From: Asparagopsis taxiformis | Lineage: Eukaryota > Rhodophyta > Florideophyceae > Bonnemaisoniales > Bonnemaisoniaceae | NCBI GenBank assembly: GCA_030407315.1 | Contig: JALQPE010000723.1 | Location: forward strand, 1-64,000 | Length of the DNA stretch: 64,000 nucleotides | Direction of reading: 5' to 3' | Part shown: positions 49,501-58,869 of the stretch, one piece after another | How the letters are laid out: every line of letters begins with the position of its first letter | Numbering within the stretch: position 1 is the first letter of the stretch | The notes under the pieces: generated by a model | The model's database searches: none | Seen by the model: the letters and a program-made list of their open reading frames with translations, nothing else | What the model was told of the DNA's origin: nothing | Position numbers and translations under genes: made by a program

Positions 49501-49750
49501 GCGATGCGTTACTTGTAGGGACCTTGGATGGTTGGAGATAATCCTTCTCGGATAGATGTTGCGGCGCGAACATAGCGAGGAGTTGGCATAGTGAGACACA
49601 ACTGAGGGTGGCTTCCTGGAAGGTGCAACCTTTGTTGGCGATATCCAATGCAGCGAGCCATGCTGCAAGTGCTTCTCCGATGAGCTTGTTTTCTGCCTGT
49701 TCGGTCTGGAGCATGTTGGGGGGAGTTGTACAGACAGGAGGGGAGTTCAT
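46520..49750 (-). CDS. HOOK-domain coiled-coil protein
   Basis: A 1076-residue protein from the ATG at 49750. Residues 1-200 resemble the N-terminal HOOK domain of Hook, CCDC88 and NuMA: LAAWLAALDIANKGCTF, SLCQLLAMFAPQHLSE, and after a loop VILALAECLLCAAVHSHRR and MFIRSVLTLSPQHQESL. The next part (about 265-470) is coiled coil with Hook-like order, including SAEEIDMLRAKAAATDQLE, LEDVADMRRINKELEAQV and YLESQLTGSNE. An acidic, Ser-rich middle (about 480-780) separates it from a second coiled coil (about 800-1060). Animal and fungal Hook proteins link dynein to cargo. Whether this one does is unknown. The frame is intact. Confidence 0.7.
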   Translation of the reverse strand: MNSPPVCTTPPNMLQTEQAENKLIGEALAAWLAALDIANKGCTFQEATLSCVSLCQLLAMFAPQHLSEKDYLQPSKVPTSNASRHLRYNTRLVSRKLAEWCQLRSRPPSPVSSDENSSVAELDPCSQPVVELSAAAKQSILEATDAGVSTDFDQPSVILALAECLLCAAVHSHRREMFIRSVLTLSPQHQESLAQSIRRTTGEEPKKQEEHVLTPIVVNDQNVQDENTAPDHVNHKTARSIISTRESPPAIHAAPRGIPPAEYKALAVERDTLRRKLAAAELEKNKSRDMCDSLRRSLDEAGDRIREMQAVEKNTEAEMASKSNALIEARNALRDAHVSAEEIDMLRAKAAATDQLEASLKRVSKRLEDVADMRRINKELEAQVAAFRENEDRIGKQTEYLESQLTGSNERVQQLATLSDSLSTDLEAKEKRVAALELENAELTGKLDTANKQLASMLVQSGYTSNQIGTASTSSSPEFISPQIASNPASATPKTDATLVDESKAAQEKVVPQFDPEVASEHIFQAIGVKMAWKDVIDCVRGVMDAMEELDEMDRDQQVEADGLHCPSQTSSCSDMHRGGVKRQRESVESFETASEPHVMGSDVESKESILPAFRELDSKMEAASGGVGDEFDFAANHVNVEEIPLVEDAGEEEEDELVEMGSSRLAAVPEHREGFVARVSGAGRTSYGTTCSSQEADEVADETINATIEPSTAASLGEDSVAKGVVRNTSLIHTQGSERQTSPGPESYAHTNESINGTDRSTPPCHSLSADLKVTPSLTISMRGSFSRSPSHCDTTRSLVRQARSELGALQNAMDLMRAERESSTSIKVLVQQLNDARDELRAAQQAITQKEEESSDLRRELNVLIKEYDAVASQKDAMQTQETGLLEEKERLVVHLKESLEEKDEELRVARGELSKAQKQLEVLHESEAAHRSKLREAEVVARAQDVEVARLTTRLEASELLAAKLNAAVSRTEILNSQISKQREVHLNDIAAAARREKQLAEEARDEARRVAESHASVLNDVRATAAAAALSRPAAMDERGMVKKGTRFAEFWRKLLHRERMNGECSMPVSAS

Positions 49751-51078
49751 GCGGGCAGGGGGAGGACACAAGAATGGGCGAAGATCAGTTAAATGAGGTG
49801 GTATGGGGATTTGAGGAATATTTAAGGTCGAACGGTAGGAAGGAGGGAGGGATGTAAGGTGAAGGGACTGCAGTGAAATTTGAAATGATGGTAGAGGTAG
49901 CGGACGAAGGTCAGGGCAGTTTCAGTTTCGTCAGTAGGCCCAACGAAGACGCAGCAGGATCGGAATTTGAAATCGGGAGGATGGCAGATGGGAATGGATG
50001 GGTGAAGTGCGATAAGTTTGGTTTGTTGTAGTATTTTGCAGGGCAGTTACTGTTTGATTTGAAATTGGGAGAGTGTGTACTTTTCCGAACGTTTGGTGTG
50101 TGAGAAATTTGAAATTAAATGTGTGGGAGAATTTGAGAATTCAAATTTAAGCATGATCATACGCAAGGTACTTACCCTATGTGAGATTGTTAACTGACTA
50201 CGAGGCGCAGTGTTCGTACAAACTGATCTATCACTATTCTTGGTGGCGGTGTAGTGATTCCGGTACGTGCCACGCCTCTCAATAGCTCGGCATCAACGGG
50301 CCTGCGTAACGGTGGGTCGTTTCGGCACTTGCAATCGTACAGCAATCTTGTTGGAGATGGCGTGTAATTTTGCATTGTGGAAGCACGGCAATTGGCACTA
50401 ACATGACATGATCGGAGCTTATGTTATCGTTACAAAATGATGCGGAGACTTTGGTCGGAGGGGTCGAATTGGATTGAATCATGATGGAATGGGTGGCACG
50501 GGCACGGCAGGTGTGGTTTCATACAAAGGTGGTTGATGGCATCAAGTGTATGACAGGTGTAAATGGCGGGGGCCTGCTTGTGTCGAGCGCATCCTCATCT
50601 GGTTTTACCTCGAGGTAACAGCACACACGCTGTGCCGGTATGTATCGTGTTGCGCAACGCCTCTCGCTGAAACAGCAAAAAGCGTATGAGGAGAAACGGC
50701 TGGAAAATTACACATTTAGATGGACGGTATGTAAATAAATTTATCATTGCAAAGCTCGGCTGGGCTCGGCTCATGTTTAAAGCATTGGTACTCGAAGCAA
50801 GCGAGCGTGAGGGAGAGGGAGTGAGTGAGTGAGGGAGCGAGCGAGCGAGCGCAGTGGCGAATGTTTGCTCGTGTTGTATGAATTGTGGCGCGGCGCCATA
50901 ATTGGCAAACTGGCAGTATGTGCACAGTCGAGCGGTGTGAAAAGGGCTGATCGCGAGTGCAGCTTCGTACAGTAATGTACCATGTTGGAGCATAACTGTT
51001 CGAGGTAGTATACGAAAAATATTTGAAAAAACGGCGGACGAGAAAGGGGCGTCATCGATCGAGCGAGTGGCAAACAAG
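49751..51078. other. Divergent 1.3-kb intergenic region
   Basis: Between the HOOK-domain gene and PSMG4. A 164-codon minus-strand ORF at 50595-51089 contains simple-sequence translations (SLPHSLTPSPSRSL) and is not believed. The region holds GA-rich tracts and the repeat at 50799-50854. Confidence 0.4.
50799..50854 (+). repeat. GAGC/GAGT simple tandem repeat
   Basis: Runs of GAGCGA, GAGGGA, GTGAGTGAGTGA and GCGAGCGAGCGA, a purine-rich microsatellite 225 bp upstream of PSMG4. Confidence 0.8.
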
Positions 51079-51420
51079 ATGCGCGTCATAGCATTCAGCG
51101 AATCGGTTGCCGACGTGCGTATCCGCTATCAGATCATCCGGATGGACGCGTCGGCCATGGTATGGATCCAGACGGAGACGGAGGGCAGTAGCGGCTCGCT
51201 ACCATCTATGGCGTTATCGCTGGCGTGCGCGACGGCGACGGGCGCGCTACCGCCGGGCGCGACGATCCTGAGCGGAGCGGGGAGCTCGACGAGCAGAGGA
51301 GTGGCACAAAAGTTGGCGCGACGCAGCGGTCTGGCGGTGTACGCGCATGTGAGCTTGGCCGACGACTCGATGGCGTTGCTGGAAGCGGCGTTGCGTCGCG
51401 TGATGAGAGAGTTGGTGTAA
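51079..51420 (+). CDS. PSMG4: Proteasome assembly chaperone 4-like (PSMG4)
   Basis: A 113-residue protein from the ATG at 51079. It follows the PAC4 pattern: a first strand pair with QIIRMDASAMVWIQTE (compare the H-x-x-R-x-x-D-S-x-x-x-W of relatives), SMALSLACATATGALPPGAT, then ILSGAGSSTSRGVAQKLARR, matching the conserved T-S-x-G-x-A-Q-x-L-A-R-K motif, and a closing helix. PSMG3-PSMG4 helps assemble the 20S alpha ring. It is diverged and easily missed because of its size. An in-frame GTG four codons upstream was not used. Confidence 0.75.
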   Translation: MRVIAFSESVADVRIRYQIIRMDASAMVWIQTETEGSSGSLPSMALSLACATATGALPPGATILSGAGSSTSRGVAQKLARRSGLAVYAHVSLADDSMALLEAALRRVMRELV

Positions 51421-51815
51421 GCGCAAACAAACACTTGGGCGCGCTCGGGACAATTTGAAATTGCCACGTATCTCGCGACATCACAACGCATGACGTAGTT
51501 GATTTTTCTGTAATCTGCGCGACGCGACGCGTATATTGATCCAATGGTCGGCAACCACGTCGGGAAAAGCGGGAAAACGTCGACCAACTGCGTACTCGTT
51601 TGCTTGCTAAACCACTTGTAAACCAAACCATTTGCTATCAATTGTCCTTCGTCACTCTCTCTCCCCTGTTCCTTGCCCCGTACCATTGCTGCTCATCCAA
51701 TTCCATACATATCGATCGCCCGCTGCGCATTACTCCACCGCCACTCGGCTACCTTCAACTGCCCTCGCCCGCCCTTCCACCACTCCCACTTTGCTCTCGT
51801 CCACTCGCTCCCACC
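51421..51815. other. Intergenic, no gene seen
   Basis: Upstream of the poly-proline gene, whose frame stays open to 51600 but without an ATG before 51816. TATATTGA near 51531 is a weak TATA candidate. Confidence 0.35.
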
Positions 51816-53369
51816 ATGTCACACCAGTCCCCGACCTCCATTCGTCTCTCCAGACGCGGCACCTTCATCGCAAACTCCTCCCAGTACACTCGAGCCGCCG
51901 AAATTCTCAACACCAACGACATCACCGTCGGAGTGGATGGCGTCGCAGACCACAAGCCACACCATTCCTCCCGCCACTCCGCAAACGCTCTCACCTTTGT
52001 CTCCGTCCAGTCAAATCTCGATCGCATCTTTCATAATGCCTCCAACACTCACTCCCCTCCTCCCCCACCTCCACCACCACCACCGCCACAAACAAACTCC
52101 TCCCCAATCGCCGCCACAAGCTCCGTCTCCAGCGAAGCCTCTTTCGATGCCCCCGCCCGTGTAGCGACCCCGCCCCCCCTCGATGCCATGTTCGCTCATC
52201 CCAAAACCAGACATCAGAAAGTCACCAAGGCTACACTCGCTGACTTGCCCCCCGAGCTCCTCCACCAGCAACCGCTCGTCCGAGGCGGTGTCGTTCAGTA
52301 CACCATTCATGATCCTCATCAGCACTCCCGCTTTGGCCACTTTGTGGAAGTGTCCGCAGAAGAATATATCCAAAATCTTAGGAGCACCATTCGAGCACTG
52401 CACATGCAGCTTAGTCTCAACAATGCCTATCACCAGAGTGCCGAATCCGCTCCAGCAGTCAAGCCCTATTCTCGTGCCCTGCGCATGAGCTCGTTTATTA
52501 ACAAACGTTCTAAAGATGCTACCGTCGATCCTTCTACTGAAAAGACCGCCAAGCCAGCTACTCGAACTGCTTCATTGTTGTCCCGCAGAACAACTTCGGT
52601 CATCCACACTTCCCCACCGCCGGATCGCACTGACAACCAACCACCGGACAATTTACCCAAGCTCAAGTCCACAGTCTCATTCCCGCAAGGATTCGGTTAC
52701 ACTGACAATTCGCACACCTCGACAAAGACCTCGGATGAACACAGTGAAAATACAACTCCGTCATATTCTGCTACATCTCACGTTACCTTTTCATCGGCCA
52801 CAAGTGACATACCAGCTGCTGCGCTTCCAGAGCAGAGCACTATGCCAATGATGAACATATCGGGCCCTCGCACCTCTGTTCGCAGTGGGCGAGAAAAGTC
52901 TGTCGGTTACGTAGATGTGCATCAAGGTGCAGTGCCAACCAATTTAAGCAGTGGCCGAAGATCCAGTATCACAATTGATCGAACCCTATCGCCAAAGATA
53001 ACGCCGCTGCAACAAGATTCCATTCGTGACAATCAGTCGTTCAATCGTAATCGGGACAGGGCCGCATCTCAGAAGAGGAAAGATGTTGTCGACAGACAGA
53101 CGGGACCGATGTCCATCAAGGGATCATCACGTCGCAACGCAAAACTGGCATCAGTAACTCGCACACGTAGCTTCTCCGGCTTGCTAGGTGACACTCTATC
53201 GAGGAAGAATTCGAATGTCGGTCCTGATGCTGACAAAGTATCGCGCGCATTCTCGATGCACCACGACCCACTGAGCACGGCACACAGTACGCAAAAGGCT
53301 ACGGAACGATTTGGAGGGAAGAAAACGCGCGCGATACGCATGTTCCTGAGTCGGCGGAGTGGCAAATGA
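51816..53369 (+). CDS. Ser-rich protein with poly-proline tract, unrecognised
   Basis: A 517-residue, mostly disordered protein. It begins MSHQSPTSIRLSRRGTF. An 11-residue run of Pro lies near residue 85. The one ordered-looking part is about 135-200, with LADLPPELLHQQPLVRGGVV, RFGHFVEVSAEEYIQNLRST and a helix, perhaps a small binding domain. The remainder is rich in Ser, Thr and Arg with many possible phosphorylation sites (RRTTS, RSGREKS, GRRSSIT) and ends in a basic RAIRMFLSRRSGK. No family is recognised; the layout suggests a signalling or cytoskeletal scaffold. The start is the first ATG in frame and the frame is intact. Confidence 0.6.
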   Translation: MSHQSPTSIRLSRRGTFIANSSQYTRAAEILNTNDITVGVDGVADHKPHHSSRHSANALTFVSVQSNLDRIFHNASNTHSPPPPPPPPPPPQTNSSPIAATSSVSSEASFDAPARVATPPPLDAMFAHPKTRHQKVTKATLADLPPELLHQQPLVRGGVVQYTIHDPHQHSRFGHFVEVSAEEYIQNLRSTIRALHMQLSLNNAYHQSAESAPAVKPYSRALRMSSFINKRSKDATVDPSTEKTAKPATRTASLLSRRTTSVIHTSPPPDRTDNQPPDNLPKLKSTVSFPQGFGYTDNSHTSTKTSDEHSENTTPSYSATSHVTFSSATSDIPAAALPEQSTMPMMNISGPRTSVRSGREKSVGYVDVHQGAVPTNLSSGRRSSITIDRTLSPKITPLQQDSIRDNQSFNRNRDRAASQKRKDVVDRQTGPMSIKGSSRRNAKLASVTRTRSFSGLLGDTLSRKNSNVGPDADKVSRAFSMHHDPLSTAHSTQKATERFGGKKTRAIRMFLSRRSGK

Positions 53370-53566
53370 ATGACTCATTGGTATTGGATGATTAAACGCG
53401 AGAAGACTAGCGGATGTGCTAGATGTGTATTATAGTCGAGAGCACCAATGACATAAAGTGATGTGAATTATACCAACAAATCGTTTTGACCAGTCAACTC
53501 GCCGCAACAGTCAGAATTAGTGATCGCAACGCAGTCAATAAATTATTTTTAAACCGACGATCACGC

Positions 53567-55630
53567 TCACGGGTTCAACATTTGTTTTAAATGTGATCGC
53601 TCACTACGCATCAACTCCTCGTATGGAGCCAATTCAATGACTCGTCCATTCGCGAGCACAGCAACACGGTCCGCGCGCCGCAGCGAACTAGTCCTGTGTG
53701 CGATCGTCAAAACCGCCATGTTCAGGTCTGACACCGCATTGTTCACCGCCTGACCCACGGCGCGCTCAGATTCCGCGTCCAGCGCCGCGCTATGTTCGTC
53801 CAACACGAGCACTCGCGGTCGCCGCACCAACGCTCGACACAATGAAACCCTGGCCCGCTGCCCTCCAGATAACGACGCTCCCCTCTCCCCTACCAAAGTC
53901 TCGTACTCGTCCGGCAGCGACATGATCATATCGTGACTGGCAGCCGCTTTGGCAGCATTTTCAATCTGCTCCCTTGATACGTTTTCACTCATCCCGTATC
54001 GGATGTTGTCCATCACCGTGCCGTTGAACAAAATCGGCTCTTGCGCGACAACCGCTATCTGCCGTCGTAGCCAAGCCGTGTCCAGATCACCGATTGATTG
54101 TCCTCCAAACTTGATGTCGCCATTTGTAGGTGTGTACAGTTTTGATAAAAGTGAACTCAGCGTTGACTTTCCAGACCCCGATGCGCCTGCAATGGCCACA
54201 ATCTCTCCAGGATGAATAACAAGGTCGACGCCTCTCAAAACGATAGTATCCGGCTGTGTAGGGTAGCTGAAATGAACATCTTCGAACGAAACGACCCCAT
54301 CATAGTCATTTTGTAATCTCTGCAGTCGACTTCTCTTCCGAGATGCGCTGCTACCTTGTCCTGTCACCACATCATCAAAAATGGTAGACGAGTTACTCTC
54401 CGGTTTCCTGTCAATAACTTCAAACACGCGATGTCCTGCTCCCAGAGCTCGTGTCAACTGACCGTACGAAGTCCCTATTCCAGATACAGATACGCCCAAA
54501 TTCACTGCATACATCGAAAACGATGTTAAAGCGCCAATCGTCATGGGATCGCAAGGGTCCGTAACCATTTTCCCTCCAAACCAAAGCACACCAAGGAGAG
54601 ACATTTGGGCCGCCATCTGTACTGAACCCGAATACAAACCATCCGCTATGGCAACTCTCTTCGCCAAATTGTACGTATCATCCACACGTTTTTCGTATCG
54701 ACGCGCCTCATCCTTTTCCGCACCAAACATGCGAACCGTTTTGATAGCGCTTGTTCGTTCCGCAGCAACCTGAGTCGCAGATGCGAGCGCATCAACGAGT
54801 TGGCGCGACAATCGCCGAGCGGAACGTCCAAATATGACTGCGAAAAAAACTATAGGAGGGATGGAACCCAGCGTGACCAGAGAAAGCTTTGGCGCCAGAT
54901 ACACGATTAGTGATAGGGAAGACGCGGCGGAAACAGCGGTTCGAATAATTTTTGCAAGATTCTCCGTCAGTGTTCGCGACACGAGGGGAACATCTGAAGA
55001 TAGACGATTCACAAGTTCGCCACTTTGTCTCCTGTCAAAAAACTCGGTCTCTTGACGCATGATAGCGCGGAACAAGCTTGTGCGTAACTGGCGCGAAATT
55101 CGAGAGCCTGCGAGGGACATTGCTGAGATGCGAAGGGCCGATGCAGCGGAGGAGATTGTGAAGACAGCGCCCATGCCGAGAACGAGTTTGTCCAGTTCTG
55201 CGGAAGATGTCGAGGTAACAGCGTCCACGATGTTGCCGAGAGCGAGAGGGAAGAGCATCATGGCTGAAGCGGATACGAGCTGCGCGGCAAGTGCGACGCC
55301 AATTAAACGTCTTTCGGGTTTGGCAATTTCCAGGAGGCGGCTGAGCTCGAGCGTTGGTTCGTCCGATGGCTTTCTGTTATGCTTGGCAGCCGAGTCATTC
55401 TTCGCGGAGCTGGTGTCTGTTTGGAACTGCGAGGCTACTGAGAGGCCTAGACGTTGCAGACGAGTTAGAATAGGTTCCGATGCTTGCTTGGTGCAAAAGG
55501 TACGGAGGGAAGGATGTTGGAATAGAGGCTGCGCCTTGTACAACGAACGCGACACAATTCGGGCATGGGACGATTGAAGATAGACGGCTTGCCGAGTGGC
55601 AGATCTGGCCGTTGAGATCAACTGTCTCAT
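53567..55630 (-). CDS. Mitochondrial ABCB-type half transporter (ABCB10/Mdl1-like)
   Basis: A half-size ABC exporter: one six-helix transmembrane domain followed by one nucleotide-binding domain. The ATG at 55630 opens a mitochondrial presequence (MRQLISTARSATRQAVY), so it is preferred to the ATG 44 codons upstream at 55762. Transmembrane-domain landmarks are FFDRRQSGELVNRLSSD and VRMFGAEKDEARRY. The ATPase has Walker A GASGSGKST, Q-loop VVAQEP, signature LSGGQRARVSL, Walker B VLVLDE and switch AHR. After Walker B it reads HSAALD in place of the usual ATSALD. Relatives in the inner mitochondrial membrane export peptides or haem-pathway molecules; the substrate here is unknown. Confidence 0.88.
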   Translation of the reverse strand: MRQLISTARSATRQAVYLQSSHARIVSRSLYKAQPLFQHPSLRTFCTKQASEPILTRLQRLGLSVASQFQTDTSSAKNDSAAKHNRKPSDEPTLELSRLLEIAKPERRLIGVALAAQLVSASAMMLFPLALGNIVDAVTSTSSAELDKLVLGMGAVFTISSAASALRISAMSLAGSRISRQLRTSLFRAIMRQETEFFDRRQSGELVNRLSSDVPLVSRTLTENLAKIIRTAVSAASSLSLIVYLAPKLSLVTLGSIPPIVFFAVIFGRSARRLSRQLVDALASATQVAAERTSAIKTVRMFGAEKDEARRYEKRVDDTYNLAKRVAIADGLYSGSVQMAAQMSLLGVLWFGGKMVTDPCDPMTIGALTSFSMYAVNLGVSVSGIGTSYGQLTRALGAGHRVFEVIDRKPESNSSTIFDDVVTGQGSSASRKRSRLQRLQNDYDGVVSFEDVHFSYPTQPDTIVLRGVDLVIHPGEIVAIAGASGSGKSTLSSLLSKLYTPTNGDIKFGGQSIGDLDTAWLRRQIAVVAQEPILFNGTVMDNIRYGMSENVSREQIENAAKAAASHDMIMSLPDEYETLVGERGASLSGGQRARVSLCRALVRRPRVLVLDEHSAALDAESERAVGQAVNNAVSDLNMAVLTIAHRTSSLRRADRVAVLANGRVIELAPYEELMRSERSHLKQMLNP

Positions 55631-55808
55631 GCGAAGTTTGTTTATCAGCAATGCAGAGTAGTCTGCGATTACTACAAGGAGGCTTTCCGGAAGGATATGT
55701 AGGACGGTATTGAGGTCTATTTGGGCTAGATGGTTTCTGTTGCATGCTGCAGTATGAGACATAAATCAGACTCGCCAATCAAAAAAGTTGCAATTCTTGC
55801 GTGCTCCC

Positions 55809-56903
55809 TCAACTCGCATCTGAATCTCTATCCCGATTCTTCTGCGCCATCATTCGCCGTCTCCGCCTTTCCGCAGCGCGCCGCTGTCCGGGTGTCATAT
55901 TATTTTCCGCCCCGCTCATCTGATCCGAACCTTCCTGTTCCTTAGCATCTGCATCTCCGCCTTGATCACTATTATCCAGGTCCCAATTCGTAGACTGCGA
56001 AAAATCAAAAGGTTTGCCCCATAAATCATCATCCGCTTTCTCCTCTCCGGCTGCGCTGCGTTCCCTTTCTCGCTCCCGTGCCCTTTGTGTCCGTTTCTTT
56101 CGAGACACTTCCTCGAATGGATTTGTCTCCCACACGTCCTGAGTCGGAAGGTTGAATTCCAATTCCGGGTCGTTCTGCCATTCGCTTTCACGCGTGTACA
56201 CGCCAGGGTTCTTCTCAATAGCTGTGATTTTCGCCCCAAGTCCACTGTTAGATTCTGGCAGTCTTCCGCGTCCGCCGCGCAGATCTTTCCTCTCCCTCGA
56301 TTCCTTGCCACGCGTCACAATAGCTGGATGCGTCGTCGCGTCTGGTAACAAGCGAGGACGAAGACGAAGTTGTGGGTGAAGATTGTCGGATGCTGGATCG
56401 ACGCCATCTTCGGCATCGAGCGAATTGATGACGCTCTCGAGGTCTTCAGAGAACCCCTTTTCCTGACAGATCCGTCGGAAATACGGACCTGATGGACCCT
56501 CAAGCTCTGCAAGAATAATTCGCGCTTCATTTCCTAAAGGCGATGTAGTAGAGGTCGTGGCCATATTGGCAAACATTTCATGGGATACGCGCATGGCACG
56601 ATTGCGCAGGAAGTACATTGTCGCTGAAGCAGAAAACATCCCATATGCGATTCGTAGTTGGCGTGATTTGGCACTTGAAATGAATTGACGATAGATTGCC
56701 CATTGTGCGAACACGAGAAATAGAGTATGCTCTAGCACACGCTTGCGCTCTGTGACGCCGTACTCAACGACTTTTCGTTCCTCCTCAGTTATGTCGGTAT
56801 CGCCAACACCGTTCTGACGCGCACGGCTGAGACGGCCCAGAAGCTCCTTAAAGGCTGGAGCTAAAACTGCCTCTGGCGGATCAAATTTCCTCGAATCATT
56901 CAT
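55809..56903 (-). CDS. Two-helix membrane protein with charged tail, unrecognised
   Basis: A 364-residue protein from the ATG at 56903. After about 55 soluble residues come two hydrophobic segments, LEHTLFLVFAQWAIYRQF and LRIAYGMFSASATMYFL, separated by a basic turn. This is a hairpin layout seen in some organelle inner-membrane proteins. Residues 115-160 include a folded-looking stretch (RIILAELEGPSGPYFRRICQ). The rest is polar with EEVSRKKRTQRARERERER, an acidic block and a C-terminal RRRRR. The function is not known. It lies 178 bp upstream of the ABC transporter start on the same strand. Confidence 0.6.
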   Translation of the reverse strand: MNDSRKFDPPEAVLAPAFKELLGRLSRARQNGVGDTDITEEERKVVEYGVTERKRVLEHTLFLVFAQWAIYRQFISSAKSRQLRIAYGMFSASATMYFLRNRAMRVSHEMFANMATTSTTSPLGNEARIILAELEGPSGPYFRRICQEKGFSEDLESVINSLDAEDGVDPASDNLHPQLRLRPRLLPDATTHPAIVTRGKESRERKDLRGGRGRLPESNSGLGAKITAIEKNPGVYTRESEWQNDPELEFNLPTQDVWETNPFEEVSRKKRTQRARERERERSAAGEEKADDDLWGKPFDFSQSTNWDLDNSDQGGDADAKEQEGSDQMSGAENNMTPGQRRAAERRRRRMMAQKNRDRDSDAS

Positions 56904-57336
56904 TGCCGATGTTCATGAGATCTGCGTGGCTTACGGAAAGAGATGCGCGGGTAACTGGTTCAGATTTTTCGGATATCTGTTCGGTAACCGTACTATTGCA
57001 GAGAAGTGGAAGGATATCCAACAGTGCAACGGCTACTATTCAAAAATGTTACAGCAATGTTGCTACGTAGTTTAAAAACATCTCGTGGCCCGTCTATCAA
57101 GTTCCAAGAAGATGAGGTATCGTATCCCAAATTACTTTGTCCAAGTCAAGCTACCTCGAGGAATACTACCGACAACGTATCACAATTCCACACGCGCGAT
57201 AGTTTGGAAGTATTACTTTGTTCACCATCCACTCACTGAACACAACTGCAATTCTGTGTACATTAACCGCTATGTCCTGAATCAGTATGTGCGGCGCCTA
57301 CTTGAAGCGGTATCAGTCAACAATACTTCGATATTA
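56904..57336. other. Intergenic, no gene seen
   Basis: Promoter side of the two-helix protein gene and the 3' side of FBPase. No convincing ORF; those present overlap FBPase antisense. Confidence 0.4.
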
Positions 57337-58416
57337 TTATGCATACTTGGCTGCAAGAGCCTCAAAGTCAGATACGTCATCAGCAGATCCCATGTATACT
57401 GGTACGCGCTGGTGAATCTTCTCTGGTACCACATCCAGGATCGGCGTCTTACCAGTAGTCGCCTTTCCACCAGCTTGTTCCATGAGGAATGCCATTGGAG
57501 CCGCCTCGTACAACAGACGCAGCTTTCCATTGGGCGACTTTTTATCAGCTGGGTAGATAAAGATTCCACCATAGAACAGTGTACGATGTACATCAGCAAC
57601 CATGGAGCCGATATAACGAAGTGTGTAGCTAGATTTACCCTCGCCAGGGTATTTGAGTGATTGAATATATTCCGTCGTGGCCTGATCCCAGTTCTTAGCA
57701 TTACCCTCATTCACCGAGTAGATCTTTCCACGCGACGGGATCTTAATATCAGGATGCGTGAGAACAAACTCTCCCAACGACGGATCGAGGGTGAAACCAT
57801 TCACACCCGAGCCGACGGAAATAACGAGATTGGTTGCAGAGCCGTACATGGCGTATCCAGCAGCAACCATCTGACGACCAGGTTTCGAAATAGCTGCAGC
57901 GGCGCTAGCAGGATCGACGACGGATTCGGGATCGTCAATCTTGAAGATGGAAAAGATGGTTCCAATGGAGACGTTTGCATCGACATTTGAAGATCCATCG
58001 AGCGGGTCAAAGGCGATGGCATACTTTCCAGTTGTGCCGTCAATGCTGCTCTTTCCGCACACGATGGCGAGCTCGTCCTCCTCGGAGACCATCACGCCAC
58101 ACTTTTCCGAGCTTTCAATGTTGCATTTGAAAGTGTCATTAGCGATGATGTCCAGCTTCTTCTGGTCCTCGCCCTGCACATTGCCCGAGCCGGCCAGACC
58201 GTAGAGCTTTGCGATACCGGCACGACGTACGCAAGTTTCGGTGACCTTGCATGCGAGCTGAACGGCAGCGAGGAGGAGGGTGAGGTCACCCGATGCTTCG
58301 TGATGCTGACGCTGGCCTTGGAGCACGAAGCGCGTCAGTGTGACGGAATCGAGTCCTTCTAGACCTGTTGGTGGGTGAAGGCCGCCGTCTGCTTGATCTT
58401 TCATGAGCTGGTCCAT
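57337..58416 (-). CDS. FBP: Fructose-1,6-bisphosphatase, cytosolic form
   Basis: Hydrolyses fructose 1,6-bisphosphate to fructose 6-phosphate in gluconeogenesis and sucrose or floridoside supply. The 359 residues cover the whole enzyme: TLTRFVLQGQRQH near the start, DIIANDTFK, VSEEDE (metal site), AFDPLDGSSNVDANVSIGTI (metal and phosphate site), YAMYGSATNLVISVG, GEGKSSYTLRYIGSMVADVH and GGIFIYPADKKSPNGKLRLLYE, the substrate-binding Lys region. There is no transit peptide and no redox-loop Cys insertion of the plastid enzyme, so it is the cytosolic isoform. The start is the ATG at 58416 and the frame is intact. Confidence 0.96.
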   Translation of the reverse strand: MDQLMKDQADGGLHPPTGLEGLDSVTLTRFVLQGQRQHHEASGDLTLLLAAVQLACKVTETCVRRAGIAKLYGLAGSGNVQGEDQKKLDIIANDTFKCNIESSEKCGVMVSEEDELAIVCGKSSIDGTTGKYAIAFDPLDGSSNVDANVSIGTIFSIFKIDDPESVVDPASAAAAISKPGRQMVAAGYAMYGSATNLVISVGSGVNGFTLDPSLGEFVLTHPDIKIPSRGKIYSVNEGNAKNWDQATTEYIQSLKYPGEGKSSYTLRYIGSMVADVHRTLFYGGIFIYPADKKSPNGKLRLLYEAAPMAFLMEQAGGKATTGKTPILDVVPEKIHQRVPVYMGSADDVSDFEALAAKYA

Positions 58417-58869
58417 GGTTGGGTTTGTGGGGTGGGATAGATTTGGAATGCGCGAGAACTGCGAGTTGGACGGCGCGACGATTAGCGATTAAACAATAGG
58501 AGGATTGAATGGAGATGGAGAAATGCTTCACATGTCATCAAAATGTGTTTGTGCATTGCTTGCTCAGATTGAAAGGTACTGTAGCTTGTGGTTGCTGCGT
58601 GAGCAGATGTGGAAGCGAGTGCTATCCACTCATTACAACAATCCGATTCCGTTGCCAAATGTCTCCAAACCATTGGTTGTAATTTGATACCCACACGCCG
58701 TGGGCCAATGCAATTCTGCCAAGTAGCTGTCCATCAGATGACTTATTTCTACAGTCCGTGTCGACACTGGTGGCATAACACAAGACCGACGTCATCAACT
58801 CTTTAAATTAGTAATACAACTCAACTCTCATCTCGACAAACCAATTACGACTAGCACAACACATTACAA
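58417..58869. other. Intergenic, no gene seen
   Basis: Upstream of FBPase and downstream of the second copine-like gene, both minus. Short ORFs only. Confidence 0.4.

Noticed and set aside
50595..51089. 164-codon minus-strand ORF upstream of PSMG4
   Set aside because: Much of it translates the GAGC/GAGT repeat (Ser/Leu/Pro runs); no domain, and it overlaps the probable promoter.
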